This document shows positions 35,801 to 43,800 of a stretch of DNA of 48,371 nucleotides, one piece after another (the stretch's first letter is position 1; each line of letters begins with the position of its first letter). The stretch is from an uncultured Bacteroidales bacterium (lineage in GTDB: Bacteria > Bacteroidota > Bacteroidia > Bacteroidales > UBA932), in the NCBI GenBank assembly GCA_947253655.1, contig CAMYAE010000014.1, positions 1 to 48,371 of the forward strand, given 5' to 3'. The notes below the pieces were generated by a model. That model had not been told where the DNA came from. It saw nothing but the letters and a program-made list of their open reading frames with translations, and searched no databases. Both the position numbers and the translations under genes were made by a program.

Positions 35801-36930
35801 ACAGAAGACTTCCGGAGCCTTCACAGTGGCAATATCATCTCGACCTATGGCAGCATCCTTCGGCAATTGCGAGAGTGCATGATTTGGAGGTATGGAGCGA
35901 TGCTCATTTTGAAAAAATGAGACCGATTATGAAAATGCTGGCCGATGCCGGTCAGAAAGTTATTACCGCAACTCTCAACAAGGATCCTTGGAACCACCAA
36001 TGTTTTGATGCTTATGAAGATATGATTAGGTGGACAAGGAAAGCGGACCAAAGCTGGAGCTATGATTATTCCATATTCGACAGGTGGGTGTCGTTTATGA
36101 CTGGATTGGGAGTTTCCAAAATGATAAATTGCTATTCTTTACTGACGTGGAACAACCAGCTGCATTATTTCGATGCAGAAAAAGGGAAAATGGTGGAAGT
36201 GGAACTCAAAGCCCGCTCAAAGGAATATGAAAAAATATGGAGTCCGTTCCTGAAAGATTTTGTCAGGCACCTCAAAGAAAAAGGCTGGCTCGGAATAACT
36301 AATATTGCCATGGATGAAAGAGCGCCCGAAGATATGAAAGCTGCACTTAAAGTATTGAAGGATAATGCTCCCGAACTTGGAGTAGCCCTTGCTGACAATC
36401 ACAGAAGCTATAAGGAATACCCTTGGATTAAAGATATATGCGTAAGTGCATCATGCAGGGTCGATCCTGAGGTTATCAGGATTCGCCGTGAAAAAGGACT
36501 TACTACTACTTACTATGTATGTTGTGCTGACAGATTTCCAAATATGTTCACATTCTCCCCTTCACCGGAGGCTGTGTATTCAGCATGGTATGCAGTCGCT
36601 CTTGATCTCGACGGCTTTCTGCGTTGGGCTTACAATTCGTGGGTGGAGGACCCTTTGAGGGATTCTCGTTTCAGAACATGGCCGGCCGGAGATACGTATA
36701 TGGTCTATCCGGATGCAAGGAGTTCAATCCGCTTCGAGCGTCTAAGGGAGGGTATTCAGGATGCTGAGAAAATCAGAGTGCTCAGACAGGAGTACGCAAA
36801 GGAGAACTCAGCCGCCTCTTTAGAAAAATTAACTGCACTTGAAGCTGCAATATCAGGTTTTGCAACACTTGAACCTGCCGAAGGCTGGACGGAAAGACTT
36901 AACCAGGCCAAGTCTTTATTGAATAGATAG
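32872..36930 (+). CDS. Secreted GH3 glycosidase fused to a GH123/DUF4091-like domain
   Basis: A 1352-residue exported protein with a signal peptide (residues 1 to about 19, ending CSAQ). The first part is a complete GH3 beta-glycosidase: an N-terminal barrel with KHFGPHGNPSGGLN and nucleophile D292 (YSDWGAID), a C-terminal GH3 domain (about 390-640) and a fibronectin III-like domain (about 655-740). After a linker (about 755-800) comes a second catalytic-looking unit of about 550 residues. It resembles DUF4091/GH123 proteins: a beta-sandwich, then a barrel from about 985 with YHLDLWQHP and the adjacent Asp-Glu pair D1148-E1149 (MDER) used by GH123 N-acetylgalactosaminidases. The real substrates are unknown. 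It stands alone, with no susC/susD or other glycosidase beside it. The second-domain assignment is inferred. Confidence 0.85.
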   Translation: MKKLLSLILLSAACICSAQTLPYKDPSLSAEQRAKDLLGRMTLQEKVLQIKHLHAGSIFKDQMFVPENLSEIAGSRSYGFIDGFPLSAQSYKSEMRKAQEYMVNKTRLGIPAFLVAESLHGVVQDGATIFPQSIALACTFNPELAYKKAYATSEELKDIGVNQVFAPCIDVTREPRWGRLEETYGEDPYLNSVFAISEVKGYLDAGISPMLKHFGPHGNPSGGLNLSTVNSSVSELYDIYLYPFRKVVENLPIQAIMSSYNAWNGCPNSASRFQMTDILRGKWGYKGYVYSDWGAIDMLRYFHYIAPDKDSAGIIAINAGIDAEAASGCYNNFAKLVSEGRLDIKVLDRAVERVLLAKFRMGLFEDPYMDKRASGKGFHIPENVALSRAIADESTVLLKNDGILPLSGESIKSIAVIGPNADQVQFGDYTWSRDNKDGVTPLQGLKRLSEEYGFKINYAKGCTITSDDESGIKAAVKAAKKSDVSIIFAGSASSSFARDGSHATSGEGFDTDNLELSGAQSALIKAVKATGKPVVLVLVSGKAFSVAWEKDNINAILMQWYAGEQEGNSIADILFGRVNPSGRLTVSIPKSVGHLPAFYNHFPSDKGFYKKRGSKDKPGRDYVFSSPDPLWAFGHGLSYTEFEFTNPSVSIGNDKVIVELDIRNVGKVDGMAVPQIYVRDIYASVPTPVKQLKAFKKVAVAAGKVEHVRMEIPLDELAVTGNDGIRRLEAGDFNIMLGHSSDNIIFTKKITVGESRIAEYGTVDAEKKVEGVGGVFVTASSAAEARGGNKKAARNSAFEEMKDPAAGLFPDWTNVAPGLNASAVSIDEKFSKSIAPEIQARNIIKIIGWKGERLSAQVLLWTSEDIKGIEYSFQDFKSVGKSLPSSIAQARFVRYVMTDEYGSGCGSRKPEDFSAALVPDMLDNLKSFDLEAKSVRPLWITVDIPYYATAGKYRGVLKIISADKGHKKFNIELNVVDRRLPEPSQWQYHLDLWQHPSAIARVHDLEVWSDAHFEKMRPIMKMLADAGQKVITATLNKDPWNHQCFDAYEDMIRWTRKADQSWSYDYSIFDRWVSFMTGLGVSKMINCYSLLTWNNQLHYFDAEKGKMVEVELKARSKEYEKIWSPFLKDFVRHLKEKGWLGITNIAMDERAPEDMKAALKVLKDNAPELGVALADNHRSYKEYPWIKDICVSASCRVDPEVIRIRREKGLTTTYYVCCADRFPNMFTFSPSPEAVYSAWYAVALDLDGFLRWAYNSWVEDPLRDSRFRTWPAGDTYMVYPDARSSIRFERLREGIQDAEKIRVLRQEYAKENSAASLEKLTALEAAISGFATLEPAEGWTERLNQAKSLLNR

Positions 36931-36955
36931 GCATATATAATTCAGAGAAATTTTC

Positions 36956-36986
36956 TTGACGTTCTGAAAACTGATTTGTATATTAG
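36956..36986 (+). promoter_or_regulatory. Promoter of the small membrane protein gene
   Basis: TTG (36956-36958) and TATATTAG (36979-36986) are 20 bases apart, one base off the TTTG-N19-21-TAnnTTTG pattern, and lie 14 bases before the ATG. Confidence 0.4.
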
Positions 36987-37000
36987 CGAAAAATGCGGAT

Positions 37001-37450
37001 ATGGATGTGTTTTCAATAATATGGCTATTGGTGGTCATCGGTTTTGTGGTTTTGCCGGCCGTCATTGACAAAAAGCTGAAAAAAGCAGGAGGTATCGGCC
37101 CCGGTGGTGCCGGAAGACCTGCCCGTCCAAACCGAGGCGGACAATGGCCCACTCCTTCTGCCTGGCCTCAAGCCGCACCGGAGCAGAAGCCACAGTCACC
37201 TGTCTTTCAGAGCCCGGTACGGGAAAAGCCGGGCGTGCAGGCGGATTCTTCTCCTGAAAATGAGGGACTGCGCGGAATTGTTGCACCTGTGGTCGCAAGT
37301 TCCTCAAAACCAGCGGCTCCGGCTGCGGTCACGCACCCCGTTAAAGTCACCTCGGATTTAAGCGGCACCGCTCCCGCGAAATTTTTTGTCAATCCGAAAG
37401 ACATGGTGATATATTCCGCAATAATGAACCCCAAATTTGAAGAGAGTTAG
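37001..37450 (+). CDS. Small membrane protein with a Pro/Ala-rich linker
   Basis: A 149-residue protein with one N-terminal membrane segment (about residues 3-22, WLLVVIGFVVLPAV), then a basic stretch and a low-complexity Pro/Ala/Gln/Ser linker (about 35-115). The C-terminal tail is compact and conserved-looking (FFVNPKDMVIYSAIMNPKFEES). A tail of this type recurs in Bacteroidales membrane proteins and may be a docking peptide. Function is unknown. It has its own promoter and is followed about 100 bp later by greA, which has a separate -7 box. Confidence 0.7.
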   Translation: MDVFSIIWLLVVIGFVVLPAVIDKKLKKAGGIGPGGAGRPARPNRGGQWPTPSAWPQAAPEQKPQSPVFQSPVREKPGVQADSSPENEGLRGIVAPVVASSSKPAAPAAVTHPVKVTSDLSGTAPAKFFVNPKDMVIYSAIMNPKFEES

Positions 37451-37472
37451 GACAAAGTCATAGAAAAATCAC

Positions 37473-37480
37473 TATATTTG
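37473..37480 (+). promoter_or_regulatory. -7 box of the greA promoter
   Basis: TATATTTG matches TAnnTTTG, 74 bases upstream of the greA ATG. No clear -33 TTTG is seen at 19-21 bases. Confidence 0.5.
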
Positions 37481-37554
37481 CAAAAAGAGATAGGGTTCTG
37501 TCATATTAGGACGGGACTCGTTTTTAATTATAATAACCAATCATAGAATTGATT

Positions 37555-38025
37555 ATGGCTGATATGCATTATATGACCCAAGAGGGTCTGGATAAATTGA
37601 AAAAAGATTTGGCCGAGGCTTTGGCACAGCGTCCTGTGATTTCCGCGGCTATCGGCGAGGCACGTGAAAAGGGTGACCTTTCGGAGAATGCTGAATATGA
37701 TGCTGCTAGGGAGGCACAGGCCTTGCTGGAAATCAAGATAGCAAAGCTTAAAGACCTTGTGGCCAATGCTAAGGTGATAGATGAGTCAATGGTCAATACC
37801 GAAAAGGTGCAGATGATGAATAAGGTGAAGATCCAGAATATTGCCAATAAGCAGGTTATGGAATTTACCATAGTAGGGGAGACCGAGGCGGATTTTTCTC
37901 ATGGGAAACTGGCGGCTACGACACCGATCGGCAAGGCTCTGTTGGGGCATGCCAAGGGTGATGTCGTTGAGGCAAATGTTCCGTCCGGAGTTCTTAAATT
38001 CAAAATTCTTGATATAAGCATCTGA
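37555..38025 (+). CDS. greA: Transcription elongation factor GreA
   Basis: A 156-residue factor that enters the RNA polymerase secondary channel and triggers cleavage of backtracked transcripts. The N-terminal antiparallel coiled coil carries the acidic tip GDLSENAEYDAAREAQ. The C-terminal FKBP-like domain has TPIGKALLGHAKGD. The ATG at 37555 (MADMHYMTQEGLDKL) was preferred to an in-frame TTG two codons upstream. It leads a unit with the HIT gene 5 bp later and the thioredoxin-fold lipoprotein gene. Confidence 0.95.
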   Translation: MADMHYMTQEGLDKLKKDLAEALAQRPVISAAIGEAREKGDLSENAEYDAAREAQALLEIKIAKLKDLVANAKVIDESMVNTEKVQMMNKVKIQNIANKQVMEFTIVGETEADFSHGKLAATTPIGKALLGHAKGDVVEANVPSGVLKFKILDISI

Positions 38026-38030
38026 TAGTC

Positions 38031-38435
38031 ATGGCTACAATTTTCACAAAAATCGCCAAAGGCGAAATACCCTCCTACAAGGTAGCTGAGAACGAGAATT
38101 TTTATGCCTTTTTGGATATAAGTCCCCTCGCTGTCGGGCATACTCTCGTAATTCCAAAGAATGTTGAAGAGGATTATATCTTCAATTTAGACGAGCAGAC
38201 TTATATCGGACTCTGTGCTTTTGCCAGGAAGGTGGCTATTGCCATTAAGGCTGCAGTTCCATGCAAGAGAATAGGTGTAGCCGTTCTCGGTCTTGAAGTT
38301 CCCCATACCCATATTCATCTTGTTCCTTTGCAGAGCGAGGCCGATATGGATTTCAGGAAAGAGCATCTGAAGCCGACACCGGAGGAGTTCAAGGCTGTCT
38401 CAGATAAAATATTTGCAGAATATGAGAAACTTTAG
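38031..38435 (+). CDS. HIT-family nucleotide-binding protein
   Basis: A 134-residue histidine-triad protein. The motif PHTHIHLVPL near residues 85-95 holds the H-x-H-x-H-xx triad, whose middle or last His forms the nucleotidyl intermediate. The N-terminus (TIFTKIAKGEIPSYKVAENE) is typical of the Hint/PKCI group. These enzymes hydrolyse nucleoside phosphoramidates such as AMP-lysine; the physiological substrate is not known. Co-transcribed with greA, and its 3' end overlaps the lipoprotein start. Confidence 0.92.
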   Translation: MATIFTKIAKGEIPSYKVAENENFYAFLDISPLAVGHTLVIPKNVEEDYIFNLDEQTYIGLCAFARKVAIAIKAAVPCKRIGVAVLGLEVPHTHIHLVPLQSEADMDFRKEHLKPTPEEFKAVSDKIFAEYEKL

Positions 38436-39561
38436 GCTTGCCGCAATAACGGCATTTGTCGTGCTGCTGTCGTCCTGCGGTGGTGCGAGGATAGACGGCA
38501 CGCTTAACGGAGCTGCAGAAGCCGATGTGGTGATAAAGGTTTTGGACATAAATAGATATACGGTCCTTGACACTGTAAAGACCGGTAAAAACTGCTCCTA
38601 CAGATATAAGGTCGATATTGAAAAGGGACAGCCGGAGTTCGTCTACATATTTTATAAAGAAACTAAGGTTGCGTCTCTGCTTCTTATGAGCGGGGACAAG
38701 GTGAAGGTGGTGTCCGATACTCTTGGCCATTATTCCGTGACCGGATCTGACGAGACCGAAAAACTGATGTCGGTGGAGCGGGACGAGGTTGAATTCATCA
38801 ATGGCTTTTCTTCCGCAAATGCCCGGCTTGAGGATTTGCCTGCCGGCTCTTCCGAAGCATTGGCTTTGCGTAGGGACATCGCCAAACAGTATATTGCCTA
38901 TTATCGCAGCAGGGTTCAGTATATTATGGCCAATCCTTATTCTTTGACGGTAATACCTGTACTGTACCAGACGGTGGGTGGTGTGCCGGTTTTCAGCCAG
39001 GCGACGGATGCTTTGCATTTCAGGAGGACCTGCGATTCTCTGAAGACGGTTTATCCTAACTCAAAGTACGTCAAGGCTTTGGAGGATGAGGCTGTACGCA
39101 GGGCAAATATCCTTAGTTTGCAGTCAAAATTCGAATCTGCGAAAGAATTGGCTTTCCCGGATCTTGAAATGCCTGATATTAAAGGAAATAAGATTAAATT
39201 AAGCGATATTAAGGCAAAGCTCGTTCTGGTGTATTTCTGGACCGCCGGTGCTGCTGAACAGAAAATGTTCAATATAGATTTGCTGAAACCTCTATATGAC
39301 CGGAATAAGGATAAGGGCTTTGAGATCTATGCCGTGGCTATGGATACTGACAAGACCGCATGGGCCAACGTTGTCCGCAACCAGAATTTACAATGGATAA
39401 ATGTCTGTGACGGGCTTGGTGCCGGCTCAATTGCAGCAAAGCTGTACAATGTGCCGCAAATACCTATGGCATATTTCATTAAGGACGGGAAACTGCTTGC
39501 AGATCCCGGTGTACGCGACGGCAACACCTTGAAATCCTATATCGAAAAGAATTTAGAATAG
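38422..39561 (+). CDS. Thioredoxin-fold lipoprotein (DUF4369/TlpA-like) without the CXXC motif
   Basis: A 379-residue exported lipoprotein. The lipobox is LLSSC near residue 18. An N-terminal DUF4369-type beta domain (about 20-115), a helical middle and a C-terminal TlpA/AhpC-TSA thioredoxin fold (about 245-379) follow. The fold is recognisable from LVLVYFWTAG, IYAVAMDTDK and the cis-Pro strand VPQIPMAYFIKDGK. The redox motif expected after the Trp is lost: A277 and Q280 occupy the two Cys positions (WTAGAAEQ). It can therefore not be a classical disulfide reductase. The ATG at 38422 overlaps the HIT gene by 14 bp. Its end overlaps the convergent tsaB by 9 bp. Confidence 0.85.
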   Translation: MRNFRLAAITAFVVLLSSCGGARIDGTLNGAAEADVVIKVLDINRYTVLDTVKTGKNCSYRYKVDIEKGQPEFVYIFYKETKVASLLLMSGDKVKVVSDTLGHYSVTGSDETEKLMSVERDEVEFINGFSSANARLEDLPAGSSEALALRRDIAKQYIAYYRSRVQYIMANPYSLTVIPVLYQTVGGVPVFSQATDALHFRRTCDSLKTVYPNSKYVKALEDEAVRRANILSLQSKFESAKELAFPDLEMPDIKGNKIKLSDIKAKLVLVYFWTAGAAEQKMFNIDLLKPLYDRNKDKGFEIYAVAMDTDKTAWANVVRNQNLQWINVCDGLGAGSIAAKLYNVPQIPMAYFIKDGKLLADPGVRDGNTLKSYIEKNLE

Positions 39562-40242
39562 CTTCTTTTTGCTGACAGTGGCGATGAACTCTTTCAGATA
39601 GAAAGGCTCGAAATATGCCACGTCCTTGAAATTTTCTGCCCGGTACTCCCTGAGTGCCGGGTTTTTCATTGCAGAGGCTTTTGGCCAGGCGTTGGAGAAA
39701 CAGGCATTGGGACTCTTGATTGTCTCCATGCACTTTTCGGCCCCGTCTCCTATAAATAGCACCTTGCCGTCTGATAGCTCTTTTTCAAAGCTTGTCGCAT
39801 CTATTATTTTCGGTTCGGTCTCTGTCAGTTGTTTTCCTTCAGCTGAGAATAATGCTGTGTAGACCTCCATTCTCCTCGCATCAATCATCGGTACGATATA
39901 TTTACAATCTGTCGGTAGCAGTTTTTCTTCAATGGCTTGGGCTGCAAGCACTTCTAAAGAATTTACGGCTATAAGCGGCAGTCCCGCCCCGAAGCAAAGC
40001 CCTTTAGCAGTAGAGACTCCGACGCGCAGACCGGTATATGAGCCGGGGCCCATACTTACGCATACGGCATTGCAGTCTTTGACTGTAAGTCCGTGTTCGT
40101 CAAGCATTTCCTTAACAAAAGGAGCCGTCAAGGCTGAGTGCTCCCGGTTCGGATTCTCTTTATATGAAATTATTTTTCCGTCCTCTAACAATGCGGTAGA
40201 GCAAAGGGCGGTGGAGGTCTCGATAAGAATAATCCTGTCCAT
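39553..40242 (-). CDS. tsaB: tRNA threonylcarbamoyladenosine biosynthesis protein TsaB
   Basis: A 229-residue ASKHA-fold protein. The signatures are ILIETSTALCSTALLEDG at the N-terminus and SMGPGSYTGLRVGVSTAKGL, which separates TsaB from TsaD. It scaffolds TsaD in making t6A37 of ANN-decoding tRNAs. It is the second gene after cvpA with a 6 bp gap. The 3' end overlaps the convergent lipoprotein gene by 9 bp. Confidence 0.93.
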   Translation of the reverse strand: MDRIILIETSTALCSTALLEDGKIISYKENPNREHSALTAPFVKEMLDEHGLTVKDCNAVCVSMGPGSYTGLRVGVSTAKGLCFGAGLPLIAVNSLEVLAAQAIEEKLLPTDCKYIVPMIDARRMEVYTALFSAEGKQLTETEPKIIDATSFEKELSDGKVLFIGDGAEKCMETIKSPNACFSNAWPKASAMKNPALREYRAENFKDVAYFEPFYLKEFIATVSKKKLF

Positions 40243-40248
40243 AATGAA

Positions 40249-40758
40249 TTAAATGACGATATGAGGCTGCTTCATCATCAGCTCTTTGAAATATGGGAAG
40301 ATGCCGTAAGAGAACTCTTTGAGCGGAGTATAAAATATTGACTCCCTGAGCGTTTCCTCATTTACTATATTGAAATTTGTATTTATCGTGTTAAAAAGAA
40401 TAATCAGGATCCCCAAGATCAGGGAGGTTTTCAGCAGTGCGAATACTACCCCAAGCAATTTGTCTAACCAGCCGAGCATAACAAGCTTGACAACAGAGGT
40501 TATAAGCCTGCCGACAAGATTGAGGAGCAATACGACAATTATCATTATTACAACAAAGGCAATTATATGAAGCACCTGTTCCGACACCTCAATATATTGT
40601 TTCAGCCAACCGCAGACCGTATCCGAAAACCTGAATGAAAGCCAGGCCCCGACAATGGTTGATATCAGTGCTGTCAGCTGTGCTATGAACCCCTTTCTAA
40701 CTCCTTGAATCAAAGCAGGGATAAAACAAATAAGGATAATAATATCTACAGTGCCCAT
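40249..40758 (-). CDS. CvpA-family membrane protein
   Basis: A 169-residue protein with four hydrophobic segments (about residues 3-22, 28-48, 64-90 and 102-125). The fold pattern IILICFIPALIQGVRKGF at the N-terminus and SFRFSD fits CvpA (colicin V production) proteins. Their cellular role is poorly known, with links to envelope stress and biofilm. It is transcribed divergently from ileS and 6 bp before tsaB. Confidence 0.85.
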   Translation of the reverse strand: MGTVDIIILICFIPALIQGVRKGFIAQLTALISTIVGAWLSFRFSDTVCGWLKQYIEVSEQVLHIIAFVVIMIIVVLLLNLVGRLITSVVKLVMLGWLDKLLGVVFALLKTSLILGILIILFNTINTNFNIVNEETLRESIFYTPLKEFSYGIFPYFKELMMKQPHIVI

Positions 40759-40763
40759 AGCGT

Positions 40764-40794
40764 TTTGTAAAGAATAGAAAATGAGTTATATTTG
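40764..40794 (+). promoter_or_regulatory. Promoter of ileS
   Basis: TTTG (40764-40767) and TATATTTG (40787-40794) are 19 bases apart, a perfect match to the Bacteroidota consensus and the best promoter in the window. The leader to the ATG at 40852 is 57 bases and holds two AATATTG direct repeats; no riboswitch fold is visible. Confidence 0.75.
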
Positions 40795-40851
40795 CTGACT
40801 AATATTGTACTTTCCAATATTGGGACGCGACTGCAAAATTAGGTAAAAAAT

Positions 40852-43800
40852 ATGACATTCAAAGAATATAAGGCAATGGATCTCGTCACTGTCGGCAATG
40901 AAGTGCTTGAACAGTGGAAACGCCGTAATGCTTTTGAAAAGTCCTTGAAATTAAGGGAGGAAGCTCCTGAATTTGTATTTTTCGAGGGCCCGCCGTCTGC
41001 CAATGGAATGCCAGGTATCCACCATGTCATGGCGAGGTCTATAAAAGACGCGATATGCAGATATAAGACCCAGACGGGATACCGTGTAGAGAGGCGTGCC
41101 GGTTGGGATACTCACGGTCTGCCTGTGGAGATTGGCGTGGAGAAGAAGTTAGGGATACATAAAGACGATATAGGGAAGACAATTTCCGTTGAAGAATATA
41201 ACGACACCTGCCGAAAGGAGGTGATGAAATATACAAAGGAGTGGGTAAACCTTACTGAGAGGATAGGCTATTGGGTCGATATGGATGATCCCTATATAAC
41301 CTACGACAACAGGTATATAGAGACTTTGTGGTACCTGCTCCGGAAAATATATGATAAGGGACTGCTGTACAAGGGATATTCCATACAGCCCTATTCTCCG
41401 TCAGACGGCACTGGGCTTAGCTCCCACGAGCTTAATCAGCCGGGATGCTATAAAGATGTTACCGATACCACCGTCACCTGCCAGTTCGAGGTGATAAAGG
41501 ACGAGAAATCACAGCCGCTTTTCGGCTGCGAGACCCTGCCTGTATATCTGCTTGCATGGACAACGACCCCATGGACACTGACGTCCAATACAGCATTGTG
41601 TGTCGGGCCGAACATTGAATATGTAAGGATAATGTCCTTCAATCCATATACCGGGAATGAGGCTATATATGTCGTTGCCAAGCCTTTGGTAGGGACCTTG
41701 TTCAACGAAAAGGCCGCCGGGCTGAGCCTTGAGGATTATAAGAAAGGCGACAAGCTTGTGCCGTTCAAGATACTTGAGGGCACTTTCAAGGGCTCGGAAC
41801 TTGTCGGAATCAGATATCATCAGCTTATACCGTGGTTCAAGCCTATTGAGGGCGAAGCATTTAAGGTTATTTCCGGAGATTATGTAACTACCGAAGACGG
41901 AACGGGCATAGTGCATATTGCCCCTACTTTCGGAGCTGATGACAAGAAAGTGGCAGTCGCTTTCGGAATTCCTCCGATGATGGCGATAGACAAGGACGGT
42001 AACCGCCAGGCACTTGTGGACAGGGATGGCCGTTTCTATAGGCTTGAAGACCTTGATGCCGGATATGTTGCATCCCATGTCTCTCCTGACTATAAAGAGT
42101 ATGCCGGACGTTATGTTAAGAATGCCTACGATGAGTCAATACCGGCAGACGCCCCGACGTTGGATGTGGATTTGTGTATGTTGCTGAAAGCGGAGGGGAA
42201 GGCGTTCAAGATTCAGAAGCATGTGCACAGCTACCCTCACAGCTGGAGAACAGACAAACCTGTGCTTTATTTTCCGCTTGATGCCTGGTTTATCAAGACT
42301 ACGGCCGTTAAAGACAAGATGGTCGCTCTTAACAAGACAATAACATGGAAACCTGAATCCACAGGAACAGGCCGTTTCGGGCAGTGGCTGGAGAACATCC
42401 AGGACTGGAATTTGAGTAGGAGCCGCTTCTGGGGCACTCCTTTGCCGATATGGCGGACTGAAGACGGCAAGGAGGAGAAATGTATAGGCTCTGTGAGAGA
42501 GCTTTATGAAGAAATGGACAAGGCTGTCGCTGCCGGTATTATGGCTTCCAATCCATTTAAGGACAAGGGCTTCGACCTGGAGGACAACTCTTTGGCCAAC
42601 TATGACAAAATAGACCTGCACAGGCCTTATGTCGATAATATCTTCCTGGTGTCCGATTCCGGCAAAAAGATGATAAGGGAAACCGACCTTATTGATGTAT
42701 GGTTTGATTCCGGCTCAATGCCTTATGCACAGGAGGGGCTCAGAGGTCTTGGTTCGCCTAAATTCGGCCGTACTGCTGATTTTATAGCTGAGGGCGTAGA
42801 CCAGACCAGAGGTTGGTTCTATACTTTGCACGCCATTCATACTATGGTAAGCGGGACGCCGGCTTTCAAGAGGGTTATCTCAAACGGTCTCGTTCTGGAC
42901 AAGAACGGCGAGAAGATGAGCAAGAGGCTCGGCAATGCTGTCGATCCTTTCAAGGCTCTGGATAATTTCGGCCCTGACGCTCTGCGTTGGTACATGCTCA
43001 CCAATGCCCAGCCATGGGACAATCTTCGTTTCGACGAGTCCGGTGTCGATGAAATAAGAAGAAAATTCTTCGGTACCTTATACAACACTTACTCTTTCTT
43101 CGCATTGTATGCGAATGTGGATAAATTCGACCCGCAGACGGCCGCAGTGCCTTATGACAAGCGTCCGGAAATAGACAGATGGATTATCTCATTGCTTAAC
43201 AGCCTTATCAAGGACGTGAGGGCTTCTTATGAAGATTATGATATAACCTCTGCAGGTCGCATGATTCAAGAGTTTGTTTGCGACCATCTCAGCAATTGGT
43301 ATGTGCGGTTGGGCAGGAAGAGATTCTGGGGAGGAAATATGGACGAAGACAAGCTTTCGGCCTATCAGACTTTGCATGAAGTGCTTAAGACGATCGCAGT
43401 GCTTGCAGCTCCGATAGCTCCTTTCTACATGGATAGACTTTACCTCGATTTGGTGCCTTCGGGTGCGGAATCCGTGCATTTTGTCATGATGCCCGAGGCG
43501 AACGAGGCCGTCATTGACAAAGACCTTGAAGAGAGGATGAGCCTGGCTCAGAGAGCTTCTTCAATGGTGCTCGCCCTGCGCCGGAAAGTCAATATCAAGG
43601 TGCGTCAGCCTTTGTCGAAGATAGTTGTACCCGTAATCTCCGGCAAGGTACGCAAGCAGTTGGAAATGGTCAAGGATATTATTCTTGGAGAGGTCAATGT
43701 CAAGGATGAGGAGTTTATTTCCGAGACAGCCGGAATAATAACCAAAAAGATAAAGCCGAATTTCAAGAGACTCGGCAAGGCATACGGGCGGCAGATGAAA

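Noticed and set aside
32872..36930. Polysaccharide utilisation locus
   Set aside because: No susC, susD, sulfatase, regulator or second secreted glycosidase lies next to the fusion gene.
40795..40851. T-box or other riboswitch in the ileS leader
   Set aside because: The leader is only 57 bases, too short for a T-box, and no specifier stem or T-box sequence is visible.
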